DNA from: Desulfotruncus arcticus DSM 17038
Lineage (GTDB): Bacteria; Bacillota; Desulfotomaculia; Desulfotomaculales; Desulfallaceae
Direction: 5' to 3'
DNA: 64,000 nucleotides
Assembly (NCBI RefSeq): GCF_900113335.1
Contig: NZ_FOOX01000009.1
Span: 124,001-188,000, forward strand
Of this stretch, positions 52,909-61,996 are shown in pieces (position 1 is the stretch's first letter; every line of letters begins with the position of its first letter). The translations under genes were made by a program, and so were the position numbers. Under the pieces are notes generated by a model. The model was not told the DNA's origin. It saw only the letters and a program-made list of their open reading frames with translations, and did not search any database.

Positions 52909-54084
52909 TTAGCGCGTAATAACGGCGCCATCTTTGATTATCGTAACAATCTTGCCGCCAATATCCAGGTCTTCCAGTGGGTTGGTCGACAATAACAAAA
53001 GATCCGCCCGCTTGCCGGGTTCGATGCAGCCCAAATCGTCGCGGTCAAGCGCGTCGGCGGCATTGACGGTAGCCGCCTGCAATACCGCCAGTTTAGTCAT
53101 TCCCAGCTCGTGCATGTATTTTAGTTCGTCGAAATAACACTCATGCGGCGTGCGGGGCGAGTAGGCATCGGTACCGACGACAATTTTTACTCCCATTTCC
53201 ACCGCTTTTCGGAAATTATTAACCTGTCCCTTATGCATGGCCTGAGCTTTGCGCACCGCAAACTCCGGAGTGCCTTCACCGACCGCTGCGGCGATATATT
53301 TGAATACTACCAGGGTGGGGCTCAGATATGTCCCTTGTTTGACGCACATTTCCCACGCTTTTTCATCGCCCAGGTTCCCGTGCTCAAGGGTATCGACACC
53401 CGCTTTCAGCGCATTCCTAATGCCGGTTACGCCTTCAGCGTGTGCGGCTACTTTCACGTTACGTTTATGGGCCTCCTCTACCGCTGCTGTCAGTTCATCC
53501 AGGTTGAGTTGCGGCGAGGCCGGCTCCTCTCCTTCGGTGTAAATTCCGCCGGAAGCCATTAGCTTTATAACGTCTACACCTTGTTTTAATAGCTGCCGGG
53601 TTGCCTTGCGAACCGCGTCCACGCCGTCGGCTTCCACGCCGAGCGTATGAACATGGCCACCGGTCATACAAATCGGCGGGCCGGCGATCAAAAAGTTTGG
53701 CCCGGCGATCAGACCCCGGCGAATAGCCTCCCGGACGGCAAAGCCCACGTTGCGCGGCGCTCCAAGGTCCCTAATGGTGGTGATGCCAAGTTTGAGAGTC
53801 GCCTCGGCGTGTTTTGCCGTGGCGACAGCCAGCAGTTCGTCGTCCATTCCCAGGATTACCGAATTCGGGTCGTCGCTGCCGTCCCAGACCATGTGCACAT
53901 GGCAATCAATTAACCCGGGGATGGCAAATAAACCACTGCCGTCAGTCACTTCAGTGCCAGCCGGGACCTGGAAACTCGATTCCTGATTAATAACGGCCAC
54001 TTTGCCCTTTTCAATAAGAATATTGGCAGCCGAAATTAATTCGCCGCTTTTGACGTTTACCAAAGTACAGTTTTTAATTAACAC
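52909..54084 (-). CDS. Amidohydrolase (Xaa-Pro dipeptidase/imidazolonepropionase-like)
   Basis: 391 residues from a GTG with GGGGG upstream; the overlapping ATG is out of frame. Metal sites are intact: DCHVHMVWDG, VIKLMASGG with the bridging Lys, AHAEG, LEHGN and GTDAYSP. It belongs with metal-dependent amidohydrolases often annotated as Xaa-Pro or acyl-amino acid hydrolases. Exact substrate unknown. It is first in the leftward operon amidohydrolase-transporter-M24, divergent from a LysR gene that probably controls it. Confidence 0.88.
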   Translation of the reverse strand: MLIKNCTLVNVKSGELISAANILIEKGKVAVINQESSFQVPAGTEVTDGSGLFAIPGLIDCHVHMVWDGSDDPNSVILGMDDELLAVATAKHAEATLKLGITTIRDLGAPRNVGFAVREAIRRGLIAGPNFLIAGPPICMTGGHVHTLGVEADGVDAVRKATRQLLKQGVDVIKLMASGGIYTEGEEPASPQLNLDELTAAVEEAHKRNVKVAAHAEGVTGIRNALKAGVDTLEHGNLGDEKAWEMCVKQGTYLSPTLVVFKYIAAAVGEGTPEFAVRKAQAMHKGQVNNFRKAVEMGVKIVVGTDAYSPRTPHECYFDELKYMHELGMTKLAVLQAATVNAADALDRDDLGCIEPGKRADLLLLSTNPLEDLDIGGKIVTIIKDGAVITR

Positions 54085-54214
54085 ATAGATTACCCCCTAA
54101 TTTTCCCGTTGCCGGAATTGTTTTTTGGAAAAAATCCAAATTAGTTAATGATTCAGAAAATAACTCTTATAAAAATTAATTACACTTCCTTTGCAATTTA
54201 TTTTCTTATTTTTC

Positions 54215-54244
54215 ACTATATAAAGCAGGATAAAATATGTCCAA
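54215..54244 (-). promoter_or_regulatory. Probable promoter of the amidohydrolase operon
   Basis: Minus strand TTGGAC (54239-54244), 18-base spacer, TATAGT (54215-54220). It sits in the AT-rich region shared with the divergent lysR gene, where a LysR protein would bind. Confidence 0.5.
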
Positions 54245-54299
54245 TATATAATTACTAGACGATTTATACTTGGGGAATATTAATGAAAGGAAGTAGTTT

Positions 54300-55196
54300 A
54301 TGGAACTGCGGCATTTAAGATACTTTGTTGCGGTTGCAGAAGAACTGCATTTTAGTCTGGCGGCGCAAAAATTAAATATAGCCCAGCCACCGCTGAGCCA
54401 ACAAATTCAGCAACTTGAAAATGAATTGGGAGTGCGGCTGTTTTTACGCACCAAACGTCAAGTTAAACTTACATACGCCGGAAAAGTGTTCTTGGATAAC
54501 GCCCGTAAAATACTCAATGATCTTGAAAGAGCCTGTGAAGCCACCCAAAGAGCGCATCGCGGCGAATTGGGCAAAATAATAGTGGCCTTTACCGGCACGG
54601 CAACCTATGATATTTTGCCGAATCTGATACAACTGTACCAGGCGCGTTATCCCTTGGTCGATTTGACTGTGTTCCAATTGGTGACTACAGCGCAGGTGGA
54701 AGCATTATTAACGGGGGAGATTGACGTAGGCATTCTCTGTGCGCCTCTTGAAATTGCGGAATTGAATGTTGGGGTTATCCGCTATGAGCCGTTTGTCGTG
54801 GCCCTGCCGGCGGATCATCCGCTGGCGGAAAAAACGGGCGGGATCGAGGCGGGAGAACTGGCGGCGGAATTATTTATCATGACGCCGCGAAAATTAGGGC
54901 CGGCTTATTATGACGTAATAATCAACATTTGCCATAACGCTGGCTTTAGTCCCAATGTTGTCCAAGAATCGGGGGAGTTAGGCACGATACTTGCCCTTGT
55001 TGCTGCAAAAATGGGGATTTCTTTAGTGCCACACTCGCTGCAAAATATTCATATGGAAGGCGTTGTTTACCGCCAGTTGAAAAACCCGTTTCCGAAGCTG
55101 CAAACAGCATTAGCCTGGCGAAAAAGTGAAAATTCGCCGGTTGTGCACACTTTCCTGGAACTGGCGACAAGGTGTTTTCCGGTGCTTAAGGATTAA
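54300..55196 (+). CDS. LysR-family transcriptional regulator
   Basis: 298 residues, normal length. An N-terminal winged HTH (MELRHLRYFVAVAEELHFS, LNIAQPPLSQQIQQLE) and a LysR substrate-binding domain are intact. It is divergent from the amidohydrolase operon, the classic arrangement for a LysR activator. A decayed copy follows at 55318. Confidence 0.92.
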   Translation: MELRHLRYFVAVAEELHFSLAAQKLNIAQPPLSQQIQQLENELGVRLFLRTKRQVKLTYAGKVFLDNARKILNDLERACEATQRAHRGELGKIIVAFTGTATYDILPNLIQLYQARYPLVDLTVFQLVTTAQVEALLTGEIDVGILCAPLEIAELNVGVIRYEPFVVALPADHPLAEKTGGIEAGELAAELFIMTPRKLGPAYYDVIINICHNAGFSPNVVQESGELGTILALVAAKMGISLVPHSLQNIHMEGVVYRQLKNPFPKLQTALAWRKSENSPVVHTFLELATRCFPVLKD

Positions 55197-55317
55197 TTTT
55201 ATAAAATCTGTCAGTTTTCGGGTTAAATGCCCAGGGTTTTGCAACAGGAAAAGACAGTGGTTATATGTAATATATACATTAGTCATATCTAGAAAATATA
55301 AACGGAGGAAGTTGATT

Positions 55318-55553
55318 ATGGAATTGCTGCATCTAAGATACTTTGTCGCCGTTGCGGAAAATTTGAATTTCAGCAAGGCGCAAAGCGCTTAAAAATAGCT
55401 CAGCCGCCTCTGAGTCAGCAGATTCAGCAACTAGAGGATGAATTAGGGATACAACTGTTTTTACGCAATAAACATCAGATCAAACTTACCTATGCGGGAC
55501 AGGTATTTTGGGAAAAAACCAATAAAATACTCAGCGATTGGGTGCAAAGGTAG
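55318..55553 (+). pseudogene. LysR regulator remnant (frameshifted, truncated)
   Basis: It starts MELLHLRYFVAVAENLNF like the intact neighbour. After FSKA the frame shifts; the second frame reads AKRLKIAQPPLSQQIQQLED and [19 protein letters not shown]. It then breaks into LarB-like sequence. A good GGAGG site remains. About 75 of ~300 residues survive. Confidence 0.88.
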
Positions 55554-55630
55554 TTATCGTAGTATCAGGCATGGAAGGAGCGCTTGCCAGCGTTATAGGA
55601 GGACTTATGGATAAACCCATTAAGGATTAA
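55541..55630 (+). pseudogene. LarB C-terminal-region fragment
   Basis: Thirty codons read [18 protein letters not shown] and IGGLMDKPI, then stop. GMEGAL-SV-GGL is the conserved core of LarB (AIR-carboxylase-like, nickel-pincer cofactor synthesis for lactate racemase). No other lar gene is in the window. It is joined directly to the LysR remnant, so a deletion fused two lost genes. Confidence 0.6.
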
Positions 55631-55704
55631 TTCGGTGGGTAATCTTGCACTGACATGGGAGACGACAAAAGAACGTAAAGGCAATGAAGCAGGCATAAGA
55701 GGCA

Positions 55705-55753
55705 ACGAAAAAAAGAACCTGGACTTTGGATAGAAAGTCCGGGTTCTCTGTCT
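55705..55753 (-). terminator. Terminator after the nitroreductase gene
   Basis: Minus strand GAACCCGGACTTT pairs with AAAGTCCAGGTTC, followed by TTTTTTTCG. Near-duplicate of 49641-49690. Confidence 0.8.
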
Positions 55754-55759
55754 GTCAAT

Positions 55760-56584
55760 CTATCGCCAGTTGATCCTGGGAGTGGTGCGTAGCGGTATGC
55801 GATGGTACTTTAATTTAGGATAACCCAGCATCATGGCGCCAAAGCTTTTGTGCCCCGCGGGCAGCTCCAGAGCCTCTTGCATGGGCGGGTAGGAACTGGC
55901 GGCGGCATAGAAATAACCGGCCCAGCAGGCCCCCAGCCCGAATCCGTAGGCAGCTAGTTCCAGGTAGGTCATGGCTATGGTGCAGGCTGCCGGCGCCATC
56001 ATATTGTCACCCCGGGCATGGACCAGGACAATGTGCGGGGCCTGGCGGGTTACTTTATCCTCACCCTTTTCCCAGCCCGCCACCACTCTATTCAGATGCA
56101 TTATCTTCGCCCGCTCGGGCATCTCCTGTATCATGTAGCGCATCCAGTCCACCACCAGGGCGGCAAACCGCCTGACTTTTTCTTTTTCCTGCAATACCAG
56201 CCAGTGCACCGGCTGGCTGTTATGACCCGAGGGGGCATAACTGGCAACGTTAATTATTTCTTGCAGGGTTTCCCGGTCTACCGGTTTATCCCGGTAAACT
56301 CTGATGGAGCGCCGGGAGGTTAAGAATTGCCGTACTTGCTCCGGGGTGAGTAATAACTCCTTTTGCAGCGGGTGGCAATCTCCGGAGGGCATTCCGGTTA
56401 ATGACAAAGCTCCGTGAGGACACACCGCCACGCAATGGCCGCAGGCAATGCAGAATTCCCGGGTGCCGGGTAGATATGAGGGAAATCCTTCAGCTTCCTC
56501 CATAGCGATAATTCCAATGGGGCATTCCGCGACGCAGATACCGTCTTTTTGGCACTTTTCCCTGTCAATAAGCAATTGACTCAT
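55760..56584 (-). CDS. Ferredoxin-nitroreductase family protein
   Basis: 274 residues. An N-terminal pair of [4Fe-4S] motifs (CQKDGICVAECP and CIACGHCVAVCP, ~10-55) is followed by a flavin nitroreductase domain (SRRSIRVYRDKPVDRETL, APSGHNSQPVHW). Such fused proteins take electrons from ferredoxin; the acceptor is unknown. ATG with AAAGGATG upstream. Confidence 0.9.
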   Translation of the reverse strand: MSQLLIDREKCQKDGICVAECPIGIIAMEEAEGFPSYLPGTREFCIACGHCVAVCPHGALSLTGMPSGDCHPLQKELLLTPEQVRQFLTSRRSIRVYRDKPVDRETLQEIINVASYAPSGHNSQPVHWLVLQEKEKVRRFAALVVDWMRYMIQEMPERAKIMHLNRVVAGWEKGEDKVTRQAPHIVLVHARGDNMMAPAACTIAMTYLELAAYGFGLGACWAGYFYAAASSYPPMQEALELPAGHKSFGAMMLGYPKLKYHRIPLRTTPRINWR

Positions 56585-56802
56585 AAGCTCATCCTTTCAT
56601 ATATTTAATCACTCTCAAACTTACTGGAAATTAGTAGCCACCACAATTATTATAAGCATCTTTCTGACGAGATGCTTATAAAATAAGGTTTGAATTAACT
56701 GCTAACCAGTGCCAATGTATTTTTTTCAGTATTAAGTGGTGAGAATGTTGAGGAGCTTTATCTATGAAGATATAGTTAAGATTTTCTCCAGATAAAAATG
56801 TA

Positions 56803-56847
56803 AAAAAAGCTATTGCACTACGAACTTTTAGATCGTTGTGCAACAGC
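56803..56847 (-). terminator. Terminator of the truncated Rpn gene
   Basis: Minus strand GCTGTTGCACAACGATCT and its imperfect complement, then TTTTTTTAC. A further inverted repeat, ATAAGCATCT/AGATGCTTAT, lies at 56652-56679. The rest of 56585-56855 is empty. Confidence 0.65.
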
Positions 56848-56855
56848 CCCTAATG

Positions 56856-57394
56856 TTATAATGGTTCACCAATGTCGTCGTTGATGATGGCGCGGGCCTC
56901 TTCCAAAGTACTGGCGGCAAACAGATCCTCAAGGATATGGTCCAATTGCTCCAGATCGGTCACCTGCCCCACTTTTTGTTGCAGGTTGGCCGATCTTTCC
57001 CCAAACTTGCGGGTTAAATATTTGCAGATGATTTCCCTGGTTCTCTCCACCCGGCCTTCGGCACGACCTTCTGCTCGACCTTCTTCTCGACCTTCCGCTA
57101 GTCCTTCGGCACGTCCTTTCTCATGCCAACTGGTGGTGATCTGCATAATTACATCGACCTCCTTACGATCCAGTTTTCCCAATTCCCGGTTATATTGTTC
57201 TTCTTCCTCGCGGTTCAGTTTCAGATATGTCTCGAAAAAACCGGCCAGCAACTCCATCCGGGCCGGGTCCAGTTTCAGGCGTACCAGCATGCGCATGAAT
57301 TCCAGCTTTACCGTTACCTTTTCTTCCGGCTTAAAGCCCATTTTGCTTAAAAGGGCGGCGGCCACCGCCAGCCAGCAGTTCCATTCGGGCCGGG
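56856..57394 (-). pseudogene. Truncated Rpn-family nuclease/transposase
   Basis: The reading frame is open from about 57391, with WNCWLAVAAALLSKMGF ahead of the first GTG (57365), but has no proper start. The catalytic PD-(D/E)XK part is missing. What remains is the helical C-terminal half with the family's EGREEGRAEGRAEGR repeat region. It is cut off right after the neighbouring gene's stop, consistent with deletion or insertion. The Rpn family promotes recombination; this copy should be inactive. Confidence 0.75.
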
Positions 57395-57395
57395 T

Positions 57396-57860
57396 TTAAT
57401 TTCGGTGTTTTCCTGTATAGCTCTTGATTGTTATTTTTACCGCTATAGCCCTCGGTCCTACACTATCTATATACTTTTCTCCTTTAGAAATAAACTCAGA
57501 GCAATATTTTTTAAGAAATTCCCTGAAAACCATTATCTTTTCTTTTTCATCGCTGACCAAATTAGCCTCTCCAAATACAATTACACTCTCGTATAGGGTG
57601 CCAAACCTATCAGGTAAAACTTTTGTCTTGCCTACAACAGAAAAACATACTTTGTTGTTGTTTTTTATATTATCAAGCTTGCTACCTTCGGTAAAACAAT
57701 GAAAGTAGATATTGTTTTCAATAACGACATAGCTCAAAGGCGTCCCATAAGGCTGATTTTCGTCATCAACTGTTGCAAGAATCCCATACTCTCCTTCTAC
57801 CAAAATCTTCAATGCTTCTTCTTCATGCATTAGTCTATCAACTCTTCGCGTATCTCTCAT
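57396..57860 (-). CDS. Pyridoxamine 5'-phosphate oxidase-family (NimA-like) flavoprotein
   Basis: 154 residues with GGAGG before the ATG. FMN-binding split-barrel: MHEEEALKILVEGEYGILAT, YGTPLSYVV, YFHCFTEGSKLDNI and VCFSVVG. It resembles the 5-nitroimidazole-resistance group. Reaction unknown. Confidence 0.85.
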   Translation of the reverse strand: MRDTRRVDRLMHEEEALKILVEGEYGILATVDDENQPYGTPLSYVVIENNIYFHCFTEGSKLDNIKNNNKVCFSVVGKTKVLPDRFGTLYESVIVFGEANLVSDEKEKIMVFREFLKKYCSEFISKGEKYIDSVGPRAIAVKITIKSYTGKHRN

Positions 57861-58175
57861 ATCAGCCAGCCTCCTTATTATATTTTAATGCTCATAAACT
57901 TTTATAAGAGCGTAATATATCCGCTATCCAATTCAGGTTAGTTTTTTGTAAATATATTAAAACAAAACCTAAGAACAACTGGTATTTGAAATTACTTTCA
58001 TTCTATACTTTAATTAGCATCTGTTTAAACCTTCTGCATGTGTCTTTGCGAGGGGATGACAGATGGTCTTTACCTGCACTGTTTCTCCGCCGGTTGGCTA
58101 ATCCGCCTTGCCGGCACCGTTAAAACCACAGAGCGGCCACGAGTCTGACTGCCCCAACCTGCTATCGTTAATCGC
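57861..58175. other. Intergenic region, nothing recognised
   Basis: About 315 bases; the half near 57900-58020 is AT-rich and the rest GC-rich. No open frame, repeat or strong hairpin that I can support. Confidence 0.4.
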
Positions 58176-58877
58176 TCACCCACGTGTTGAAAATTCCTTT
58201 CTGCCCTGCTCGCAAAGAGTTTTCACCAAATCGCGGCCTGAATTTATCGACAGTTGTACTCCGCCTCCAGGTTGAACCCATTGGCCGGCCATATAAAAGT
58301 TGGCTAATCCCGGCAGAGTTTTAGGGATCACGGTTCTTACCGCTTCAGGTGTTGGCAGCCAACCTTCAAAGGAACCCCGGTGATTACGGGTATAGCGCCA
58401 AAAAGTATAAGGTGCGGCCACATCGGTCATTTCCACAAGGGAGGATATGCCGGGGTAGAGCGCTTCCAGACGACGGAGCACATCGTTGGCCACCCTTGCT
58501 TTTTCAGTTTCATAAAGGAATCTGTCTTCCTGCAAATTATACCAATGGTTAAAATCTGTTTCCAGCAAAGCTTGAACTACTGTTTTGCCTTCAGGCGCCA
58601 ATGAATTGTCATGGTTGAAAATTCGCAAATACGCGTGAAAAGCTTCTTTGTCGCCGGTATTTACAGATTCTTTTAATAAAATTATTGTTTCAGACGGTTC
58701 GTTGGGAAATTGGCGGGCAATTCCAAAACTAACGAGATGAATCGGCCAAAAAATCGGCCACCGGTTATACCGTTCACGGGTACTTTGGTCAACGTATTTT
58801 CCAAGCCGGGACCGTTTTACCGAGCCGGTTATCAGTGAAGGCATATAAAGTTCTGTTGCCAAAAGACAATTAATCAT
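58176..58877 (-). pseudogene. C-terminal half of a phytoene-desaturase-like FAD oxidoreductase
   Basis: 233 residues that match only the C-terminal half of CrtI/COG1233-type proteins, which are usually ~500 residues. The end NFYMAGQWVQPGGGVQLSINSG is the conserved FAD-contact region. The N-terminal GxGxxG dinucleotide domain is missing. An ATG opens the frame without a convincing ribosome site, so it is called truncated. Confidence 0.7.
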
Positions 58878-59332
58878 GATTAAGCCTCAAAAATATATTA
58901 AAGCTGTTAATTGGTTATTTTCTGTATAAAAATCCGATATCCTCCATGGCGGGCGGCAAGCAGGGACATGGTGCGCAGCTCAAGACCTTGCAGCCGTCCC
59001 GGCCAATATGAAAGGCTCTGGAAACATCCAGGACAACAATGTTATAATTAATAAAAACGGTGATAATATTGGTATAAGAATTTGACTTGGTTATCAAAGC
59101 ACCGGCTGAACGCCCGGAACACTTTATATAGTTAGTGTGCGGCATCCACGTTGGAAAAGTAAAGCAAGTATAAAAGAAAATCATGACTGTCAAGCAAGAT
59201 AATCAAGGTGAGTAAAAGAGATAAATACCAGCTGCCGGTTAAACCGGCTTTTTTGCTAGCAGAGAGAACAACGGCGTTCGTAGTTGTTCCCCCTGCTTTT
59301 TATGTTTTACAGAAAATTGGAGGGCGAAATCA
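58878..59332. other. Intergenic region with one terminator
   Basis: No gene that I trust; a minus-strand frame at 58915-59193 has no ribosome site or family features. At 59234-59254 GCCGGTT-A-AACCGGC followed by TTTTTT is a plus-strand terminator just before the response regulator. A GGAGGG site lies near 59320. Confidence 0.45.
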
Positions 59333-60373
59333 GTGTACCGGGTAGTAATTGTAGATTCTGAAGAGATAACGGCAAAAGCAATAGAAAAAATGAATATTTG
59401 GCGGATACGGCATGATTTCAAACTTGTCGCGGTAGAACATAATGAGGAACATGCCATGGACTGTTTGCGGGAAAGTAAAGCAGATATTGTGTGTGTTGTG
59501 ACAAATGGCCGTTTTATTAAGGACATTACCTTGATTCGATGCATTCGGCACAGACTTTCCGACATTCATCTGATTCTAATCAGCACGGACAATAGCTATG
59601 AGCAGGTGCGTACCGGATTTTTAGCAGGTGCGTTTGATTATTTGGTGAGACCTGTATCTGAAGAGCAGTTTGACTGCGCTATTAGCCGGATTTATGAACG
59701 GTTTGGCGAGCAGTATGTGTGGGAGAAACTCTCCTTTAAGGTCGATGCGCTGATTGAAAATATTTTTTTAGGTGGGGGAAACACAGATATTATCTGCGAA
59801 AGTATTTTAGAACAGATTTATTCTGATTGGGGAAATGACGCCATAAACGGACAAGTGGTTGGAGACCGGGCTAAAAATAAAATATATGAGGAGCTTATTC
59901 AAAGAAAACCGTGGCTCGAAAAATTTATTTACGATAAACACTATACTTATCAAATGGGATTTCGAGTCAAAGATAAAGAGACCATCAAGAGGGAATGGAA
60001 ACGTGATTTTGCTCAAGCTGCAAAGGTAGTTAAAAAATATCAAATGCTCGATAACAAACTTATTTATCACATCGGAAAATATGTTGTGGTGCATGTTGAT
60101 GAGCGACTGACCCTGGAAGACGTATCCAACGGCGTATTTCTAAACAAAAGCTATATCAGCCATGTTTTCAAAAAGGTATCGGGCATAAATTTTATAGATT
60201 TTATGACCGACGTAAAAATTGACCGGGCGAAGATTTTACTCATGGATGAGGAGAGAAAAATCAGTGAAATAGCGGCAACCATCGGCTATAGCGATGCCGA
60301 ATATTTCAGCAGGGTTTTTAAAAATAAGACAGGATTTTCTCCATCTCAGTATAAAGAATACCTCAAAACCTAA
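59333..60373 (+). CDS. AraC-type regulator with a receiver domain lacking the phospho-Asp
   Basis: 346 residues from a GTG with GGAGGG upstream. The first ~120 fold like a receiver (VVIVDSEE start), but the phospho-acceptor strand reads DIVCVVTNG with Val56 where Asp is expected. The usual KP is RP (YLVRPVSEE). The middle is helical. The C-terminus is a full AraC double HTH (LEDVSNGVFLNKSYISHVFK, YSDAEYFSRVFKNKTGFSP). It is likely controlled by something other than phosphorylation. No kinase is adjacent. It probably regulates the aminotransferase operon that follows. Confidence 0.85.
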   Translation: MYRVVIVDSEEITAKAIEKMNIWRIRHDFKLVAVEHNEEHAMDCLRESKADIVCVVTNGRFIKDITLIRCIRHRLSDIHLILISTDNSYEQVRTGFLAGAFDYLVRPVSEEQFDCAISRIYERFGEQYVWEKLSFKVDALIENIFLGGGNTDIICESILEQIYSDWGNDAINGQVVGDRAKNKIYEELIQRKPWLEKFIYDKHYTYQMGFRVKDKETIKREWKRDFAQAAKVVKKYQMLDNKLIYHIGKYVVVHVDERLTLEDVSNGVFLNKSYISHVFKKVSGINFIDFMTDVKIDRAKILLMDEERKISEIAATIGYSDAEYFSRVFKNKTGFSPSQYKEYLKT

Positions 60374-60454
60374 AAAATTTCGGGGCGAACGTCAAAATGT
60401 TACATGGAAAAAAGCAGGACAGACTTTTATAATAGGGCAATAGAGAAACATAAA

Positions 60455-60670
60455 GTTTATGCAAAGAAGCATACGGCAAAGGGGCATGTGATAAATATCC
60501 ATCATATGCCCCTTTTTTGGTACTTGACGTATAGTTGTGTCCAAGGGCACAAGTACTTGCTTGGACAATAAAAAATACGTCGTTTATGCAAAGGAGCATT
60601 GTGGCAAAGGGGCATGTGGTGAACATTCATCATAGGCCTCTTTTTTGGTACCAGCTTAAGTTGTGTCCAA
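60455..60670 (+). repeat. Tandem hairpin leader repeats before the aminotransferase operon
   Basis: Two direct copies, 60455-60544 and 60582-60670 (period ~127). Each runs GTTTATGCAAAG, an ATGC/GCAT mini-stem, then GGCAAAGGGGCATGTG and a long stem whose right arm ends in a TTTTTTGG tract, then ...TTGTGTCCAA. Copy 1 stem: GGGGCATGTGAT with ATCATATGCCCC. Copy 2 keeps pairing through G-T pairs and changed bases. Each long stem looks like an intrinsic terminator. A second stem follows each (TCCAAG/CTTGGA after copy 1; AAGAAAAAGC/GCTTTTTC after copy 2). Confidence 0.7.
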
Positions 60671-60710
60671 AAGAAAAAGCGCTTTTTCCGGACAGAAAGG
60701 AAATCAGACC

Positions 60711-61973
60711 ATGAAAATTTTTGACGAGGCAAAGAAAGATCAGGTTTTTAAGGATTCTTTAACCTATTGGAACAGTGGCAAGACACAAGAATGGTTGGAT
60801 CTTGGTATTGATCTGGTCATGGGAAAGAGGGAAGGCTATTACTTTTATGATTTAGAGGGCCAACAGCTGATGGATGTGCATATCAACGGCGGCACCTACA
60901 GCCTGGGTCATAGAAACAAGGAGGTTATTGATGCGCTGATTGAGGGTACCGCCCAGTGTGATATGGGTAACCATCATTTCCCGTCTGTCGTCAAGGCGGC
61001 GCTGGCCAAAACTGTTATTGAGGCATCTCCCCAGGGTATGACTCATGTAATATACGGCTCAAGCGGGGGCGAAGCGGTTGACCTGTCTCTCAAGTGTGCG
61101 AGAAACGCAACGGGCAGAAAGAAAATTATTTCCGTGCAAAACTGTTACCATGGCCATACAGGTCTGGCCGTGGCAGCAGGCTCGGACCGTTTTGCCAAGA
61201 TTTTTTTGGCGGATACCACGGCAGAGTTCAACGTTAAGGTCCCGTTTAATGATATCGAGGCCATGGAACAAGCCCTTTCCAAAAACGATGCAGCCTGTGT
61301 CATTATGGAGACGATCCCTGCGACTTACGGTTTTCCCCTGCCGAAGGAAGGCTATCTGCCTGCTGTCAAGGCGCTTTGTGAAAAGTACGGTGCATTATAT
61401 ATCGCCGATGAGGTGCAAACAGGTCTAATGAGAAGCGGTGAGATGTGGGCGATTACCGGTTACGGGGTAATACCCGATATGATTGTCACCTCCAAAGGTT
61501 TCAGTGGGGGTATCTATCCAATTTCCGCGGTAATTATGAACGATAGAGCAGCTCAATGGATGCGGCAGGATGGTTCAGCCCATATGTCCACCTTTGGCGG
61601 AAGTGAACTTGGCTGTATTTGTGCGTTAAAGGTGTTTGAAATTCTCAACAGACCGTCTACCAGGGAAAATGTCAAATTTGTTTCCCAATATCTGAGAAAC
61701 GGATTGGAACAAATTAAGGCGGACAATCCCCATTTCTTTACCGGTATCCGGCAGAACAGCCTGATCATGGGCCTTGAATTTGCCGGTGCAGGCAGTGCCG
61801 TTCTGGTGATGCAGCATTTGTATAAAAACGGTGTATGGGCCATTTACTCCATGCTCGATAATCGTGTATTGCAGTTTAAGCCCGGTTTGCTGTGCACAAA
61901 GGAATATTGCGACGAACTGCTTGGCAAGATGGCCAAAGGAATTAAAGAAGCGGCGGCTGCTTGTGGCAAATGA
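60711..61973 (+). CDS. Class-III aminotransferase-fold PLP enzyme (possible phospho-lyase)
   Basis: About 420 residues from ATG 60711, with AAAGGA upstream. Class-III landmarks: GGTYSLGHRNKEV, SSGGEAVDLSLKCAR, NCYHGHTG, DEVQTGLMRSG and the PLP Lys in TSKGFSGGIYP. It is followed after 23 bases by a hydroxylysine/choline-kinase-like gene and an amino-acid permease. In animals such kinase and AT-III pairs act as kinase plus phospho-lyase on amino alcohols. The same scheme is inferred here; a plain transaminase is the alternative. Confidence 0.85.
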   Translation: MKIFDEAKKDQVFKDSLTYWNSGKTQEWLDLGIDLVMGKREGYYFYDLEGQQLMDVHINGGTYSLGHRNKEVIDALIEGTAQCDMGNHHFPSVVKAALAKTVIEASPQGMTHVIYGSSGGEAVDLSLKCARNATGRKKIISVQNCYHGHTGLAVAAGSDRFAKIFLADTTAEFNVKVPFNDIEAMEQALSKNDAACVIMETIPATYGFPLPKEGYLPAVKALCEKYGALYIADEVQTGLMRSGEMWAITGYGVIPDMIVTSKGFSGGIYPISAVIMNDRAAQWMRQDGSAHMSTFGGSELGCICALKVFEILNRPSTRENVKFVSQYLRNGLEQIKADNPHFFTGIRQNSLIMGLEFAGAGSAVLVMQHLYKNGVWAIYSMLDNRVLQFKPGLLCTKEYCDELLGKMAKGIKEAAAACGK

Positions 61974-61996
61974 ATTAGGTAAGTGAGGTGGAAGCA

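Noticed and set aside
58915-59193. 92-codon minus-strand frame
   Set aside because: No ribosome site or family features; composition looks non-coding.
60455-60670. Tandem hairpins as a CRISPR array
   Set aside because: Only two units, no constant spacer size, and each unit is a terminator-like hairpin.
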